Shown: piece after piece, positions 11,257 to 23,916 of the stretch
How the letters are laid out: the number at the start of each line of letters is the position of its first letter
Numbering within the stretch: position 1 is the first letter of the stretch
Assembly (NCBI GenBank): GCA_030295235.1
Contig: AP026128.1
Span: 248,001-312,000, forward strand
DNA from: Fistulifera solaris
Taxonomy: Eukaryota; Bacillariophyta; Bacillariophyceae; Naviculales; Stauroneidaceae
Length of the DNA stretch: 64,000 bases
Direction: 5' to 3'
Position numbers and translations under genes: made by a program
Notes under the pieces: generated by a model
Databases searched by the model: none
What the model saw: the letters and a program-made list of their open reading frames with translations, nothing else
Told to the model about the DNA's origin: nothing

Positions 11257-11263
11257 TCTGAAT

Positions 11264-12072
11264 TTTCATTGTTCTTTGTCATTTTCTTTGGCTTCTAGTA
11301 GTTTTTGGTGATCGTTTATTTGACCAAAAAAATTGACGGGTTAACTGTTCGTTTTTTCAGTGTCAAATTCCCTCTGGCTCTGGCTCTGGGATAATATCAT
11401 ATTATGTATCTTATACTCCTTATGATGTACTCCAGTTAAAATTGAGAGCTCCACTCTCTTTTTTGGACGTGAAAATCATAACAAAACGTAACCGGCGGCC
11501 GGCGGTGCGACGTACGACGCTGTACTGTAACATCAAACATCATCACTCATCACAAGCTGTGCAATTCATTTATTACTGTATACAGTTTTTCAAAGTTCAA
11601 AGCAAGGTGCCATCTGCCATCTCCATCTGCCATGCCGTAAACTTTAAAAATTAATAAATAAATTGATCTAATGAGTTATGAGAACGTGAATCACAGGCAC
11701 GAATTGCGAACGAATAACGAATGGATCATTTATCACACTGAGTATATCGGATTGCATGATTAATAAAGAACAAGTTGATCAGGATTTTTGATTCCATCCC
11801 AAATAATGCACAGGAAGGTTCGGGAAAAAGTGTACACTCACGTAGGCTTGCGTAGAAAAATGTACCAAGCAGAGGTGCGTCCCAGTGTCTCCCAGCCGCA
11901 CAGCCCCGAATTTACCAGTACGGCCTACCAGGAGAGGAAAAAATTTGGGAAAAATAGACATGCGGCTCAAGATTTTCTTCCCCCTTTTTGCCCACAAAAA
12001 ATCTGTTTCTCGTATAAGACTCTAGCAAAACGATTTATTTACAAAAGTTTATCAAGGCCTTAGTTCTATTCT
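11264..12072. other. Intergenic region before lipase copy 2, about 810 bp
   Basis: AT-rich, with only short, unrelated open frames on both strands. I see no gene, RNA or repeat. Confidence 0.4.
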
Positions 12073-14044
12073 ATGTGGTCGAAAGCCTCTTCCTACAGTT
12101 TCCTCAGGGTGCGTAAGATATGGCTGTTTTTCCTTCTCCTTCACAATGGGAATGCTCGAGATCAGACCGTTATGAATATACAAGCCGATGGCACCGTTTT
12201 GGAATGCACTGCGCTGAAGAATGATGAAGAACGTTGTATCGTTGTCATGAATCCGGTTCTGAAGAACGAAGAGAATGATATTAAAGACGATTTAGAGGAG
12301 GAGAAGGAGGAGGAGGAACAAGCGTTGGAGAAGAAAAAGTTGGAAGGAATGGATCTAATTGCTTTGTTGGATAAACCCGAAGCCAAACGACAAATCAAAC
12401 GAGCGTTGGATTTGGGAGAACAAGTCGATTTAAGTGCCATTGTGAGTTCCACGTTGTCGCACAGCGTTGCCAAGCTCGGCCAACCGAGCCTTAGTCAAGC
12501 GAAACCAATGGTCGCACTGACAGAAGATAATGATAAAAATGAACTTTCGGGTGTGGAACTGTTGATGACCGCGGCATTACGAGATGCGGCGCAACAAGCA
12601 TCAGGGGATCCGTCTCAATATGTACATCCCGAGCAGATTAAAATTTTTCTCCAAGTAGCCAAGGCGATCTCCCGAAGCAATGATCCTGGTCTGGATACGG
12701 AGTCGTCTCTACAACATCTCATCACCATTGCGGAACCTGATCATCCTATTGAAGGGGAACGGATTGGATTAAGCGAAATTGTGCGGGAGAAGCAGATACT
12801 CCAAGATACATTAAAACATTTGCTGGGTCAGTTGGGACTGCAGTATCTTAATCCCTTGCAAGTACATTACTACATGATCGATGAGGAGATCAGAAAAGAT
12901 CCTATATGGAAACGTCACCTTCATCACTATTTGCCGTCGGTTCCGAAAGAAAAAGTACTGCGAATGACGGATGCATTGTATTTGTCACAGCTCGCCTACA
13001 GCAACAATTGTACACTGATTGAAAGCCTTGTTGCTGGAGAATTCCAGATCGATCCCATCGGCCATAAAGGTCTCTGGACCTTACGAAATTGCTCTGCAGA
13101 TGCCAAACTATTTCAGCCAGCGCATTTTATGATGGTGCAGCAGCCACTACCCAATGGTTCTGTCCCACTCAAGGTAGCCTTGATTATTCGAGGAACACAT
13201 CAGCCAGCTGACTTTTTTTACGGACGGAGCTCTCAATGCCGTTCCTTACCGCGGTGGATTTGTACACGAGGGTGTATGGAACAGTGCGCAGTGGATTCGT
13301 GAAACATACGAAGACGATCTCAAAATGCTCTTGCAGCATCATCGAAGTAATCAAAAGAATGACAAATTGCCACTCAGGTTACATCTCATTGGTCATTCGT
13401 TAGGTGGAGCTGCAGCATCTGTAGCGGCTATTGAATTCAATGACGTGCCCGGATTCGAAGCATTCGCGGTCGGCTTCGGGAGTCCATCGTCATTGTCGCC
13501 GAAGCTGTCGCGGACCATGAGAAATCGGATTACTACGGTGGTGAACGACGCTGACTGTGTACCCCGCATGTCGGCAAGATCCATTGTTAGTGCATGGATA
13601 CAGGTTCTGCAATTCAATTTCACGGATCTGTGTCTAAATGATCTAAATCGGATGATGCCCATCATCAAAAGCAAATATGCTATTTTTGGACCTCTGACCG
13701 ATACGATGCTAAATTTTTGGCGTTCAAAAATGGAGGACCAAATCCGGAAAGAAGCGATAAAGCAATTAAGCAGGACCCAAAAAGCTTTAGTAAACGCGAG
13801 CATAGACCAGTATGAATTGTTGATTCCTATTGGTGACTGTGTCCACTTTTACCGGGATGGGACATCGTGGCAAAGCGTTTACATCGACTGCCTACAGTTC
13901 CAAGAAATTGAAGTCGTTCCGCACATGATCGATGACCACTCTGTTTCAGGAGGCTATTACCCTGGAATGCTTGGCTACCTAAGAAAGCTTGAAAAGAATT
14001 TGAACTTCAGGCCTTTGCATGAGGCAGACAAATTGAGTGTATGA
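12073..14044 (+). CDS. Secreted lipase class 3 family protein, copy 2 (one frame break)
   Basis: Tandem paralogue of the gene at 8634, similar along the whole length: signal-type start (WLFFLLLHNGNA), DQTVMNIQADGTVLECT, a shorter Glu/Lys coil, the strand VALIIRGTHQPADF, the elbow HLIGHSLGGAAASVAA, NDADCVPRMS and VVPHMIDDH. It is about 656 residues if read through. The frame breaks once at a T7 run (13213-13219). With one T fewer the next residues are TDGALNAVPYRGGFVHEG, matching copy 1 (AGALRAVPYRGGFVHEG). All catalytic motifs lie beyond the break and are intact, so a homopolymer sequencing error is more likely than a dead gene. Confidence 0.82.
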
Positions 14045-14106
14045 TTGTGGTCTAAAAACCTTGTAGTGTCTCTTGATCGTTTAGTATTTACTACCATTAT
14101 TTTTGT

Positions 14107-17100
14107 CTACGATGCTTCGACTTGAACTTTTTCTGGTTCTGACAATGGGGGTGCTGCTTTTGGTGCCGAATCGGGGCTGCTTGGAGTATTGGGACTTGCA
14201 CGAGCATGAGGAGGGCCTCGTCCCTGCGGTGGTTGGCCTCGTCCTTGCAGATTAGGAGGTACTCCTCGCCCACGAGCGTTGAGAACATGAGGTGGGGGCC
14301 CTCCTGGACCTCGATAGTTGGGCGGTGGCTCACCACGTCCGCCGCGAATGGGTCCGCCGCGGACGGGCGGTGGTCCAATTCGAAGATTTGGTGGAGGAAC
14401 GGACCGCGCGTTGGAAGAAGGGCTACCTCTCGCATTTGGAGGAGGGCTAGCTCGTGCATTTGGAGAAAGGATTACTCGTACATTTGGAGGAAGACTTGCC
14501 CGTGATGGTTGCGTAGGGCTCCCTCGGCCGACGGGAGAAGACGGACCTTGTGCACTTGGTGTGTTGACGGTTATTGGTGTCGGTTTCGGTTTTGTCGCCT
14601 TCTGATTGTGCACTGATGCTCCTGCTGCTCCAACGCGCTCAAGCTCTGAAAGCAATATTTCGCTGGCCCATGTGCTGAACTCAGTGTCTCCCTTCCACTC
14701 TTCGGTAACCATGAGGTTCGATAAATAAGTCACCGTCTGCAGCGTTTTCTCGAACAATGGAGACACTTTACCCCGACGCCCCTGTCGTAAGTTTTCTCGT
14801 GCGAGTTGAGCAAACTGTTGCATAATATCAACCAGATCGTCGCGAATTTCTTTGTCGTGGCTCAAATGAGGTAAAACGTGCGAAGCAAGTTGACCGAGTA
14901 ACGAGAAAGTAGTCCCACGACTCGCGTCCGCAGTCACCGGGGTTGTTTGTTTGCCATCAAATACATGATGTCAATCCACTTATCTCCGTTAATCTCACTG
15001 ATATCGGTTCGAATTACCACACGTCTGAAACATTTAGCACCTTCTGAGGACAGTTCAGCATCGGAAGATCTGCAGACCGTGTAAATTGCAACAGCCATGT
15101 TCTGGAAAAGCTCTTCGTTTGGAGCTATTTTTGTAGCGTCCTCAACCTTTCTCTCAGTCTGTTGCAACTCCAATTCGACAATGTGACGATATACTTTCTC
15201 CAAACATAGCATGGCAGGTACCGAAAAAGCGACATCGCCTTGATAGAATGCGAGGACGAAACGTATGAGAATTTTCGAGAATTCGAGCGAAGCATCCATG
15301 GTCAATGTAGAATGTTCTTCTCTAGTAGTAGTATCCTGAGCGTCCACCTGGGGAAGAGCGTATTCGACTGTGGATGCTATTCCATCGAAAACAAACACTC
15401 GAGAATTGTTGAAATGAGCAAGCGTGTCCATCGTATCACCAAGGAACGTCCAGTCATTCGGCGTGTCGAACAAGAAATAACTGTTTCGTAAAACAATCGC
15501 AAGACCACAAGCCATGCGGTCGGCAATGACCTTAATGAAATTTTTTGGGTAAAGACATCATCACGAGATGCAAAGAAGCTTTTAGCTGGCCTCGTGTCTA
15601 AAGCAGATATGACGTGTTAGATATATTGCCCAAAAACCAAAAACGTCCGCCTCCGAGAACTCCTTATTATCCTCTAGCTTACCTCTTCAATATCATATAA
15701 ATGTATACAGCATCGGAGAATCGTAACCACAATTCTTTCGATCACAAACGGAGCAGGTACTTTAGTCGAAGTAACAGTGCTAAGCACCACTTCAAACTTG
15801 TTCAAGAAAGGTATGAACCACTCGAGTGCATGATCTCGGTTCGACAACAGGGCTCTTGTGGCTAATTCAATACTAAAGATTGCATGCTGCTCACCCACAG
15901 GGTCATGTTTGAATGGAAAATCATCCAAGCAGTCGATTTGTAGCTGTATTTTTCGTTTCACATCTGACTGGCCCGTTGCTAGATGCACGACAGCCTCGAC
16001 ATCGGACGCTTCTGCTATTTCCAAGAGAGCTTTCGCAACCTTTGAAAGTTTGTCTCTTCTTCCCGGTAGTCCCAGTGGATCTGCCAACTCGTCTGTGTCT
16101 TTGGAAGTTCTTCTAAAAATTGATCGAAGCCATCCTTTATTCTTTGCTGCCTTCTCTTCTTCGCTGTGGGCACGGTATACTTCTTCTAACCGTCTCTGCG
16201 AAGTTTTTGCAAAGGTAGATTGAGGTAGAACGTTGCCATTACTGTCAGCAAAATCATCCAAGTCCGTCATCCCACCAGGCAGCGCATGTGCGTCTCGAAG
16301 GGCGCAAATACATTCGATAAAAGACGGCCAAGCTGATACAACTCGAGCAGTATACTTCCGGACGACAATGAAACCGCAGTCCAATGCAAGTAGACCTCTG
16401 TGATATGCGCTTCCAGTGATGTCGACGTCCTCCTTGCCTCCGTATGAACAAAGTAATCCATAGGGAATTGGGCGCCCAAGTCCATCACTGTCGAAGTCGT
16501 CTTCCCCCTCCTTGCCAAGTTGCGAATCGCTAGCAGTTTGGCTACCTGAGCTGTCTGTAACTATTGCGTTCATCACATAGTCCGTACCCATAGGGAGTAA
16601 AATATTTAAAACTTCATCAAGAATAGAGCCGCACTCGAAATATGCCGCAACCTTACAGATTGTTTGAAGACCATTGAGTGCCTTCACCACCAAGCCGTCA
16701 TCCCAAGAGCGCTGGAAAATCCCAGCAAAAGCTTGAATGGCTGGCTTTGCGAGTCCAATGAACATCTCTTTGTGATGGAATCCAGCGACCTGACTTGTCG
16801 AACGTGAAACACCCGCTTGTGAAAAGAACGGCAACGCTACTTCCCCTTTCTTCGATATCATGTTATCCCAGACCTTACGGAAGTCCTCTTGCTCGCCGTG
16901 CTGTTTAATAATATCACCCAATTCCTTCCGTACTTCGATTTGCTTGTTCTTGATCTGTTCATAAAGTTCTACAAGAAAGTCTTCCGGTAGATCTTCCCCG
17001 TCATTGATGCCACGGTTATTCCTTACAAATTGCTCCAATGTCATGCGATTTTCTTGTTTGATCATCGGATTGTGCAGGTCAGTGTTAAGCATAATTGTGG

Positions 17101-19900
17101 AAAACGCTAAGACAAAAACAGCATCGGCACTTTTGAAGAAAGACGTTTCTCCTTGTTGCCTGTACAGCTCCTTAGAGAAAGACTCCATGATTCGGTCGAT
17201 GCATTGTGCTTCACCTGGCAATCGAAACTTGGACAAGAATTTGCGCAGCGCTGCGGCAAATGTCATATCTGAAAAGTCGTACCTTCCGACAAACGCATGC
17301 CGAACGGCGGCGTTAAACGGATACGCATCATCCGGTCCCTTGCTTAGATAAATGCCTACTTTGGCTTTGTCTAGCATTGATGCTGTGAATAAAATATCTG
17401 CGACACCCTCGACTGATTCTTTGGACTCCAAAACACCCTCTTTGACCGCAAGATCTAGCCACTCCGAGCTGGAAGATGAAGAATTAAAGACCCGAGCGAT
17501 TTTGACCAGTGCATGCTTTCGGCGCTTTCTTTCGTGTAACTCCTCGGTAGTTATTTGGCTGGCATCATTGGGATCCCACGAGCGCGATGATTCCGCCTCT
17601 GAAATACCGCTATCGGCTCTTGATGACTCTTTGAATGCAGCTGCTTTTCCTGTACATCGTTTAGCAATCGATTCAAGAACGGACAACAATCCCTCCATAG
17701 AGAGACGGTGGAGGTGGGTGACGGGCGAGACCTGGTTACTAACTGCGGGGTCCCGGATGCTAGCGATGACCGACTCAGTAGCACTTGGCTTTTTCGAAAT
17801 CTTGCGGCTCGCCATACCTTCGTCGGAGGGATTGGGAACGCTGTGCTTTGAAGCCATGTCGACTTCCTCGCTCTCCGTGTAGTCAGCGTTGCTTTCATCC
17901 GAGAAAATACCTTCTTCCTCCCATCCAACTGGCGTTGCCGCCTTACCTAACGCGGTGACGATAGCTTCGTATAAATTACTACAAGCCACATCGCAATCGT
18001 AGTTCAAATAGATGTCCTGCACCATATCTGGTTCTTGGCAGAACTCCACCAGCGACTCGAGAGCAACTTCTCGTTCTTCTGGCGAGTGCCGTACACATGC
18101 ATCATCATTAATGATTCGCATATGAATCGACGTCAAGAACACTTCTAAAGGTACTTTGAGCTCATTTCGGATCGACTGAAACAGATTAAAAATCACACGC
18201 AAAGTCAAAGAGAGCAGGGATAAATCATGACTCGAATGACTCCATTGCAACAAGTATCGACAAACGTCATTCTGCAAGATTTGAACTTCTTCACGGGTCA
18301 AAGGTTCACGACACGCTTCCAGAGCAATGTTCACCAAGGTCAAACCATTAGTCACAACCGAATGATTGACTTGCTTCTGCTTGGAGTCAGCACCCTTGGC
18401 CTTCTTTCCAGGAGTTAGAGTGGCATCTCCATTGGCGGCTGCTTCGGTATGCTTGGGATTCAACAATGTGGCGAGTTTTTCCAGTATTTCCTTACGGGCT
18501 TGCATCACGGGTTCATACCCGGGGGCGGCAAAGACTTGGAGAACAATTTGCGAAAGAGCGGAAAACGCCGCGCTCTTCAACAGCGGTGTGGCCTTTTCCG
18601 CTCGGTGACTCACGTGCAAACACGTGTCCATGAGTCGGGAAATGGTACGAGCCTGGACCAAATGGACGGCATCGTCCTGCATGGACGTTCGTACGACGAG
18701 AGCGGCTACGTCCAGCAGTTTCAAGACCGTCTGCTCATCGTCAAACAATAAATCATCCTTGGTACCAGACTTGCGGCGACGAAGATGCGCGAGGCTTCGG
18801 TTCCCAACGGGCCGTAAATGACTTGGTGCACCACCCGAATCGGAGTTGTCGGCATCGCTTTGATTTGCCATAACACCGGCGAACGTTTCCTCGAATGTGC
18901 AACTCAAGAGAGCTTCGGCTATGCGCATAACCGCACCCAGAGGTTCCTTGTTATCTTGATACGATATCGAAGACGACGAGGGAGACACAAAGCCATACAA
19001 CACAAACTTGTGCAGCGACCCGAGAGCTTTCCCCGTAACAACCGCGGAAATTTCAGGTAGCTCAATACATTGGCAAAAGGGTTCCAAGTAGTCCACATCA
19101 ATGACCAGATCCGGTTGCATCGCCACGAGCTCGGCCGCCGCTGTCACCTGCGTCTGTAGATCTTGTAGTGCTTGTACTACCGGGTGCGAGGTAGAATTGA
19201 GGTCTTCATCGTCTTCGACGATTTCTTGCGTAAATCGTGATCGACTGACGTAACGCTGATCTCGAAGGACCGTCAATACATTGTGAATCTCACCCTTGAT
19301 TACCTTGATAGCCGCACGAGAAGGGATGCGATGCTGAGATGTCTTGAGAGAGGTACGTGCCACTGGACGCGTCACTTCATTCTCCTCACACGGTGGCGCA
19401 GTATCCGTCGGTTCGGCGTGCTTTCTGTGCTCCTGTTCTTCAGTTCGATTCTCAACTGGCTCTGTAGGCTTTCGATCGTCGGTACTCTCAGGCACAGCAA
19501 CGTCGGAAGAATCGATCGCAGGAGTGGTCTCTTCCTTGCAAGGGCTAGCCTCTCCATTCTTTTCAACCACATCTTGGGGCATTTTCTCCTCGGTAGGTGG
19601 AGCATCATCCTTTGCGCTGTCGGTTTGCGTATCATCGCTTCGATCCTCCACGAGGTTTTCATCACTAACAACGACATCGTCCGGACCGAATTCTTGTTCA
19701 CAATTGTGGATCAGGTCTTCCGGTACCGAATCTCCGAGTTCCTCGGGCGACGATTCGATCGATACTGCTGTTTCATTCTCATCATCATGCATAGGATTGC
19801 TGTATTCACCATCCGATGTATCGACTGTTTCCATCGTACTCGCGCTCGTTCGTTTCGTTTCAATGCTAAACAAACCCGAGACGATGGTACTGGTGTCCAT
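14107..19900 (-). CDS. Sec7-domain ARF-GEF, GBF1/GNOM type
   Basis: Guanine-nucleotide exchange factor for ARF GTPases, acting in Golgi/endosomal vesicle traffic. About 1902 residues: exons 19900-15683 and 15597-14107, with an 85-nt intron (GTAAGC...TTTAG). An acidic N-terminal region (about 1-190) comes first, then the DCB-like region, the HUS box (YLNYDCDVACSNLYEAIV, about residue 640), and the Sec7 domain (about 800-990) with FRLPGEAQCIDRIME and its glutamic finger, plus AVFVLAFSTIMLNTDLHNP. HDS-like helical repeats follow, and a Pro/Gly/Arg-rich tail of roughly 170 residues that is probably disordered. The frame breaks twice: at an A6 run (plus 15541-15546; one base fewer gives PKNFIKVIADRMACGL) and at a C4 run (plus 14939-14942; one base more). 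The two cancel in total length. ATG 19900 is the first ATG; METVD further in is an alternative start. Confidence 0.87.
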
Positions 19901-20369
19901 GCCCAAAAACGATACTATTTTCAAGTCGCTGTCCGAATCAAGAAGAAATCAAGTCAAATGCAAAGTCACTTTTGTTTTCTATTTGAATTCACAACCAAAG
20001 CCGAGGAATAATAGAACGGCTTTCCTCTCAATGGTCTTTTTTCTCCACCTTTTTTTGGGTTTTGTTATTCCGCCCGCCCCATCGCAAATGTCTCTTCCAA
20101 ATGTACGAAGAAAGAAGCCGCAAACAGTACAAACCAGACTACATAATAGGCTATACTATTTATAAAAGGGCTTTTTCTATGAGACCAAAAGTAGAATCAA
20201 TGACCCTCTCAGAAAGTGGATCGGCGAAAGGTCATTTCGCGGGGTTTTGGGTCATTGGAGAGTTTATGCGTTCGTCACAAAATTCCCAGTCACGAACTCG
20301 ACATCATCACCCAATGGATAAAGATAGATAATGTATTTGTTTCGCCTCTTTCTCCTCTATACCACAATG
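19901..20369. other. Intergenic region, 469 bp
   Basis: Upstream of the ARF-GEF and downstream of TruA, both on the minus strand. No gene or repeat is recognisable. Confidence 0.4.
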
Positions 20370-21380
20370 TCATATCCGAATACCCTGATGTTGCACATCC
20401 ACCAGAAAAAGACCGTGCGGTGGAGCCATGCCGGGAGCCAGCGCACGATTGCGGGCCGCCAACAAGGCCGGAATGTCGTGTGGGTGCAAACGTCCCTTTC
20501 CGACTTGCACCAAGCAGCCGGTCAGATTGCGGACTTGTCGATACACGAACGAGTTTCCCTCAAATCGAATGGTGATGAGTTGACAGCGGGAACTCTCATT
20601 GTCAATGGTTGTACCCCATAGCAATGGTTCGAAATCATGCAAATCCCTAGCAGTCACACGCACAGCAGATAAATTCACTATAGGAGATATTCGTTGACAC
20701 CCTTTGCCCCGAAAGGATGAAAAATCATGTTCTCCAACCAGCATATCGGCAGCTTGTTGCATGGCTTCAAGGTTGAGAGGTTTCTTCGAATGAATTCTCC
20801 AAGCCCGATCGCATTCAAACGGTGCCATCCAATCCAAATCCCGCGAATGAATGATGCGATAGACATACGTCCGTTGGATGGCACTGAAACGAGCATTCCA
20901 ATCCACCAGCAAAGGTTGTGTCGGATCTTCTTGTGCCCACGGATTGGGCATTTGTTGCGGTGCTTCCAGGACACGGAGAATCCGTACATCCCGATCGATG
21001 CGTTCTCCGAGTCCTTTCACTTCCTGTCGTTGCAGGTAATAATTCAAGCCCCGATGAATTTGTTCACACGTCCATTTTTGGTGTCGAAGATCAACATGAC
21101 ACGTATTTTTGAGGGCGTGAACGCCCCGGTCGGTGCGACTACTGACTTGGAGGTTGTACCAGGTCCCCGTCGTCAAGGATTGCAAGGCTTGACGCAAACA
21201 GCCTTCGACGGTGCGATGCTGCTCTCCTTGATACGAAAACCCCAAAAAGGAGGATCCGTGGTATTGGAGACTCAACAAATAACGCTGAAACCCTCGCCGC
21301 ACGGCTGCCATGGTCGTTTTGGGATGTCTTTTGATAAAAAAATGAAGGAAAAACGTTGTCTTAATTATAGTGCGGGTCAT
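20370..21380 (-). CDS. tRNA pseudouridine synthase, TruA family
   Basis: Isomerises uridine to pseudouridine in the anticodon arm of tRNAs (positions 38-40 for TruA). One exon, 336 residues. Key text: YLLSLQYHGSSFLGFSYQ (strand 1), QVSSRTDRGVHALKNTCH with the catalytic Asp in RTDRGVHA, RTYVYRI, VGEHDFSSF, and IRFEGNSFVYRQVRNLTGCLVQVG near the end. These are the classic TruA motifs in the right order. The first 23 residues (TIIKTTFFLHFFIKRHPKTT) are hydrophobic and basic and may be a targeting sequence; a second in-frame Met (MAAVRRG) gives a shorter cytosolic-type form. It has no paired neighbour that would suggest a pathway. Confidence 0.92.
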   Translation of the reverse strand: MTRTIIKTTFFLHFFIKRHPKTTMAAVRRGFQRYLLSLQYHGSSFLGFSYQGEQHRTVEGCLRQALQSLTTGTWYNLQVSSRTDRGVHALKNTCHVDLRHQKWTCEQIHRGLNYYLQRQEVKGLGERIDRDVRILRVLEAPQQMPNPWAQEDPTQPLLVDWNARFSAIQRTYVYRIIHSRDLDWMAPFECDRAWRIHSKKPLNLEAMQQAADMLVGEHDFSSFRGKGCQRISPIVNLSAVRVTARDLHDFEPLLWGTTIDNESSRCQLITIRFEGNSFVYRQVRNLTGCLVQVGKGRLHPHDIPALLAARNRALAPGMAPPHGLFLVDVQHQGIRI

Positions 21381-21638
21381 GTTGACGGATGAGCAGACAA
21401 ACGTATCGTCTAAAGTGTACTGTCTCCTTTTCGTTCAACGACTCAAACTAATGCAGTCCCGGAAATGTCTGAGGTCCGTCCTCCGCACGCATGCAACATC
21501 ACCCACAACGAGAAAAATAAACGAGAAAGGCGCGTTATGCAAGAAAAAAAAAACAAATCGATCATTGCTGGCATCATCCTTACTACGTATTCATCCAAAT
21601 AAAGTCATTCGTCCCCCGTTCCGCCATTTTTCAAAAGA

Positions 21639-22398
21639 ATGATAACCATCGTTTACGAACGGCTTGGAACAATCGTTTTCTGGCTAGTATTTCTCGTGGT
21701 TTGTTACATCACACTAGCTTTGCTCGTACACATTCCCAGTCTCCTTCGTCCTACTATCATTCCGTATCCTTGGCCTTTGATGAAAGAAAAAGAAGATATA
21801 AAAGTTGCTTTGGCGGGTTCGTACAATCCACCGCATCGGGGACATTTGGCTATGCTCTTGTATCTTTCGAAACGATACCGCCACGTCTTGGCCATCTTGG
21901 GAGTCAATCCTCGGAAACAGTATCCAGTTTCGCCCGAAACACGGGCGGCCTTGTTACGGAAAATGTTGCAAGAGGCGGATGTAACGAATGTAAACGTCCA
22001 AGGTACGTTATGACCGTGTGTGTGTGTGTGCAGAACAAACCCGGAATCGAGGACTCAACTTGGTTTCAGTGGTACAAGGATACATATGGAGAAGTGCCAA
22101 ACGACAAGGCGTCCGTCTCTTCTTTCGGGGCATCCGTAGTTGGTCACAGGATGGTCGGGAAGAACGACATTTACAAGTTTTGAATACTTGGGGACCCTTG
22201 TTGTACGGACCTTTGGTTTGGCCCATTCCGACCCGTTATTTGGAAGGGAAACCGGAATACAATCACGTGAGTTCGACATTGGTTCGTGACATTACGGGGC
22301 GGAAGGATGATGCACCAGAAACCGCGTTGCAACAGTTGGTACCCGATTGTGTCGTACAAGACATTACGCGCTTGTATGGCTCCATCAAAGAATCTTAG
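21639..22398 (+). CDS. CoaD-like nucleotidyltransferase with N-terminal membrane segment
   Basis: Two exons, 21639-22002 and 22070-22398, with a 67-nt intron (GTACGT...TTTCAG) holding a short GT run; the join gives NVNVQVVQGYIWRSA. About 230 residues. A hydrophobic helix comes first (about residues 8-33). Next is a cytidylyltransferase-like fold with VALAGSYNPPHRGHLAML (the HxGH-type nucleotide site), then GVRLFFRGIRSWSQDGREE, like the VRGLRxxxDFExE segment of phosphopantetheine adenylyltransferase, and NHVSSTLVRDI, like the ISSTLVR motif. These three motifs in order point to a CoaD-type PPAT relative, which makes dephospho-CoA from phosphopantetheine and ATP. The membrane anchor is unusual for the family. 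NMN adenylyltransferase is a less likely alternative. Confidence 0.75.
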
Positions 22399-22674
22399 AC
22401 AACAACCCCATACACAACGGAAACGGCGATTCATTCGAGGGAGAGATTAGTGTTGGCATGAAAAGGATGACGATCATGCAGCGCTTTCTGGATGCTAGGA
22501 CGATGTTCTTATTGCTCTTGATCCAGCCAGGTTTACTTTACGAATTAGCACAGATGGCTTCTACCATTGCGATTCTACGATTTACATAGTGTTCTGAAAC
22601 GAAAGTGGATCTTTACCCAACAATAAGAACTTGGCCGCCTTTTACTTCAACATGTCATACAAAGTGCCGATTTA

Positions 22675-23916
22675 TCATTCATTCTCCGTCTCAGCGAGGT
22701 TTCGAGAACTTTGCAATTGCTGCAGAACTGCTTTGTTTTGGTAGATTTTTCGCGCGGCTCCCAAATCTTCCCAAAAGACCTAACAATGCAACGCCAGGTA
22801 CGTCAGACACAGTCATGGAAATCAACAATGGGCATTCAGGAACGTACCTTCTTTTCAATCGGAAGCACTTCTTTCATACTCGAAATCCAAATTAATGCTA
22901 TGTTAGCCACCGTTATGCCTGTTTCGACAAAGAGCGCGTTTTCCGGTGAGGAAAGTCGGTGTCCGGCAAAATGACAAAAACTGCATTTCACTGACCTATT
23001 GAAATTCGACCCATCTGCCTGTAGTCATCGTAATCATAAACTTCTCCGTATCCCGGAATATTGTTTCGGATTTCGGTTTCTTCCTCTGTAATGACCAGGA
23101 CATCCGAATGACGCGTGAAGATATAAGCGACCCAAATGATACCGGTATTGACTGCCGGTGGCAACAGCGACGCGGAAATGGCCACTCCTACCAATGAGCT
23201 CGTGTTATCATCCAGCAGGGATACTGCAACACCCAAGCCGGAAAAGAACGCCACCGGACAGGCCACGTAAAGATTGATGACATCTCCTCGCGATTCCATT
23301 TCTGGTGTGGGCCAATCATCCGACAAACTCGTCGGCCCCGTGACCAATCCGATCAGAGCACCCATGACAATACAGATCACTAGCGAAGCGAACTCCACCA
23401 CCAACGCACGCTTTACCATGGTCCAATCGCGTATGGTGCTTCCGTAGGCCAGTCCGATGACCGGGCCCATGATCGGTGACACCAACATGGACGCTAGAAT
23501 CGTGGCGTTGCTGTTGGACACCAATCCGAGCCCCGCCAAAACAGAAGCCACCAACAGTAGGACATTGTAGTTGAAATTCATATAAAAACCTTCCTTGATT
23601 TTTTTCGTGCACTGATGAAATGAAATAGCAAGAATTGTGAGTAGACGAAAACATTTCAAACAGATGACCGTCCGAAACAACGGAGTGCATGAAGACTGGA
23701 ATCTACGAAACGGGGAAACGTACTCTCTCGAACCCGATTCACTTGCTCAATCGATAGCTCCGCCACTTCATTGTCATCCACAAATATTTTCACAATGTCA
23801 CGAAACCTGACGTTGCCCGTCAAGCTGCTCACTTGTTCTTTGACCGGTTCAATGTGATCACTGTGGACGGGTGCGATCAGTCCGGGTCGACTTGCTGCAG
23901 ATTCCGATACGCTCAT
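22675..23916 (-). CDS. DUF389 multi-pass membrane protein, copy 1
   Basis: Four exons: 23916-23724, 23611-22996, 22918-22848, 22779-22675. Introns are 112, 77 and 68 nt. About 327 residues. A short cytosolic N-terminal domain (FRDIVKIFVDDNEVAELS) precedes at least five hydrophobic spans. Conserved blocks include NYNVLLLVASVLAGLGL, NSNATILASMLVSPIMGPV, SLLDDNTSSLVGVAISASLLPP and NTGIIWVAY. These are the DUF389 (TIGR00341/TIGR00271-like) signature regions; the family is common in bacteria and its transport role is unknown. Exon 2 joins exon 1 only if one base of the T7 run (plus 23599-23605) is dropped, giving HEKIKEGFYMNF as in copy 2, and the total length is then a whole number of codons. The C-terminus is VFWEDLGAARKIYQNKAVLQ plus a short tail. 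Confidence 0.85.

Noticed and set aside
11779-12063. Overlapping open frames on both strands before lipase copy 2
   Set aside because: No domain, no start context, and mutually overlapping; probably chance.
12073-14044. Lipase copy 2 as a pseudogene
   Set aside because: Only one break, in a T7 run, with all catalytic motifs kept and the same error type seen in many live genes.
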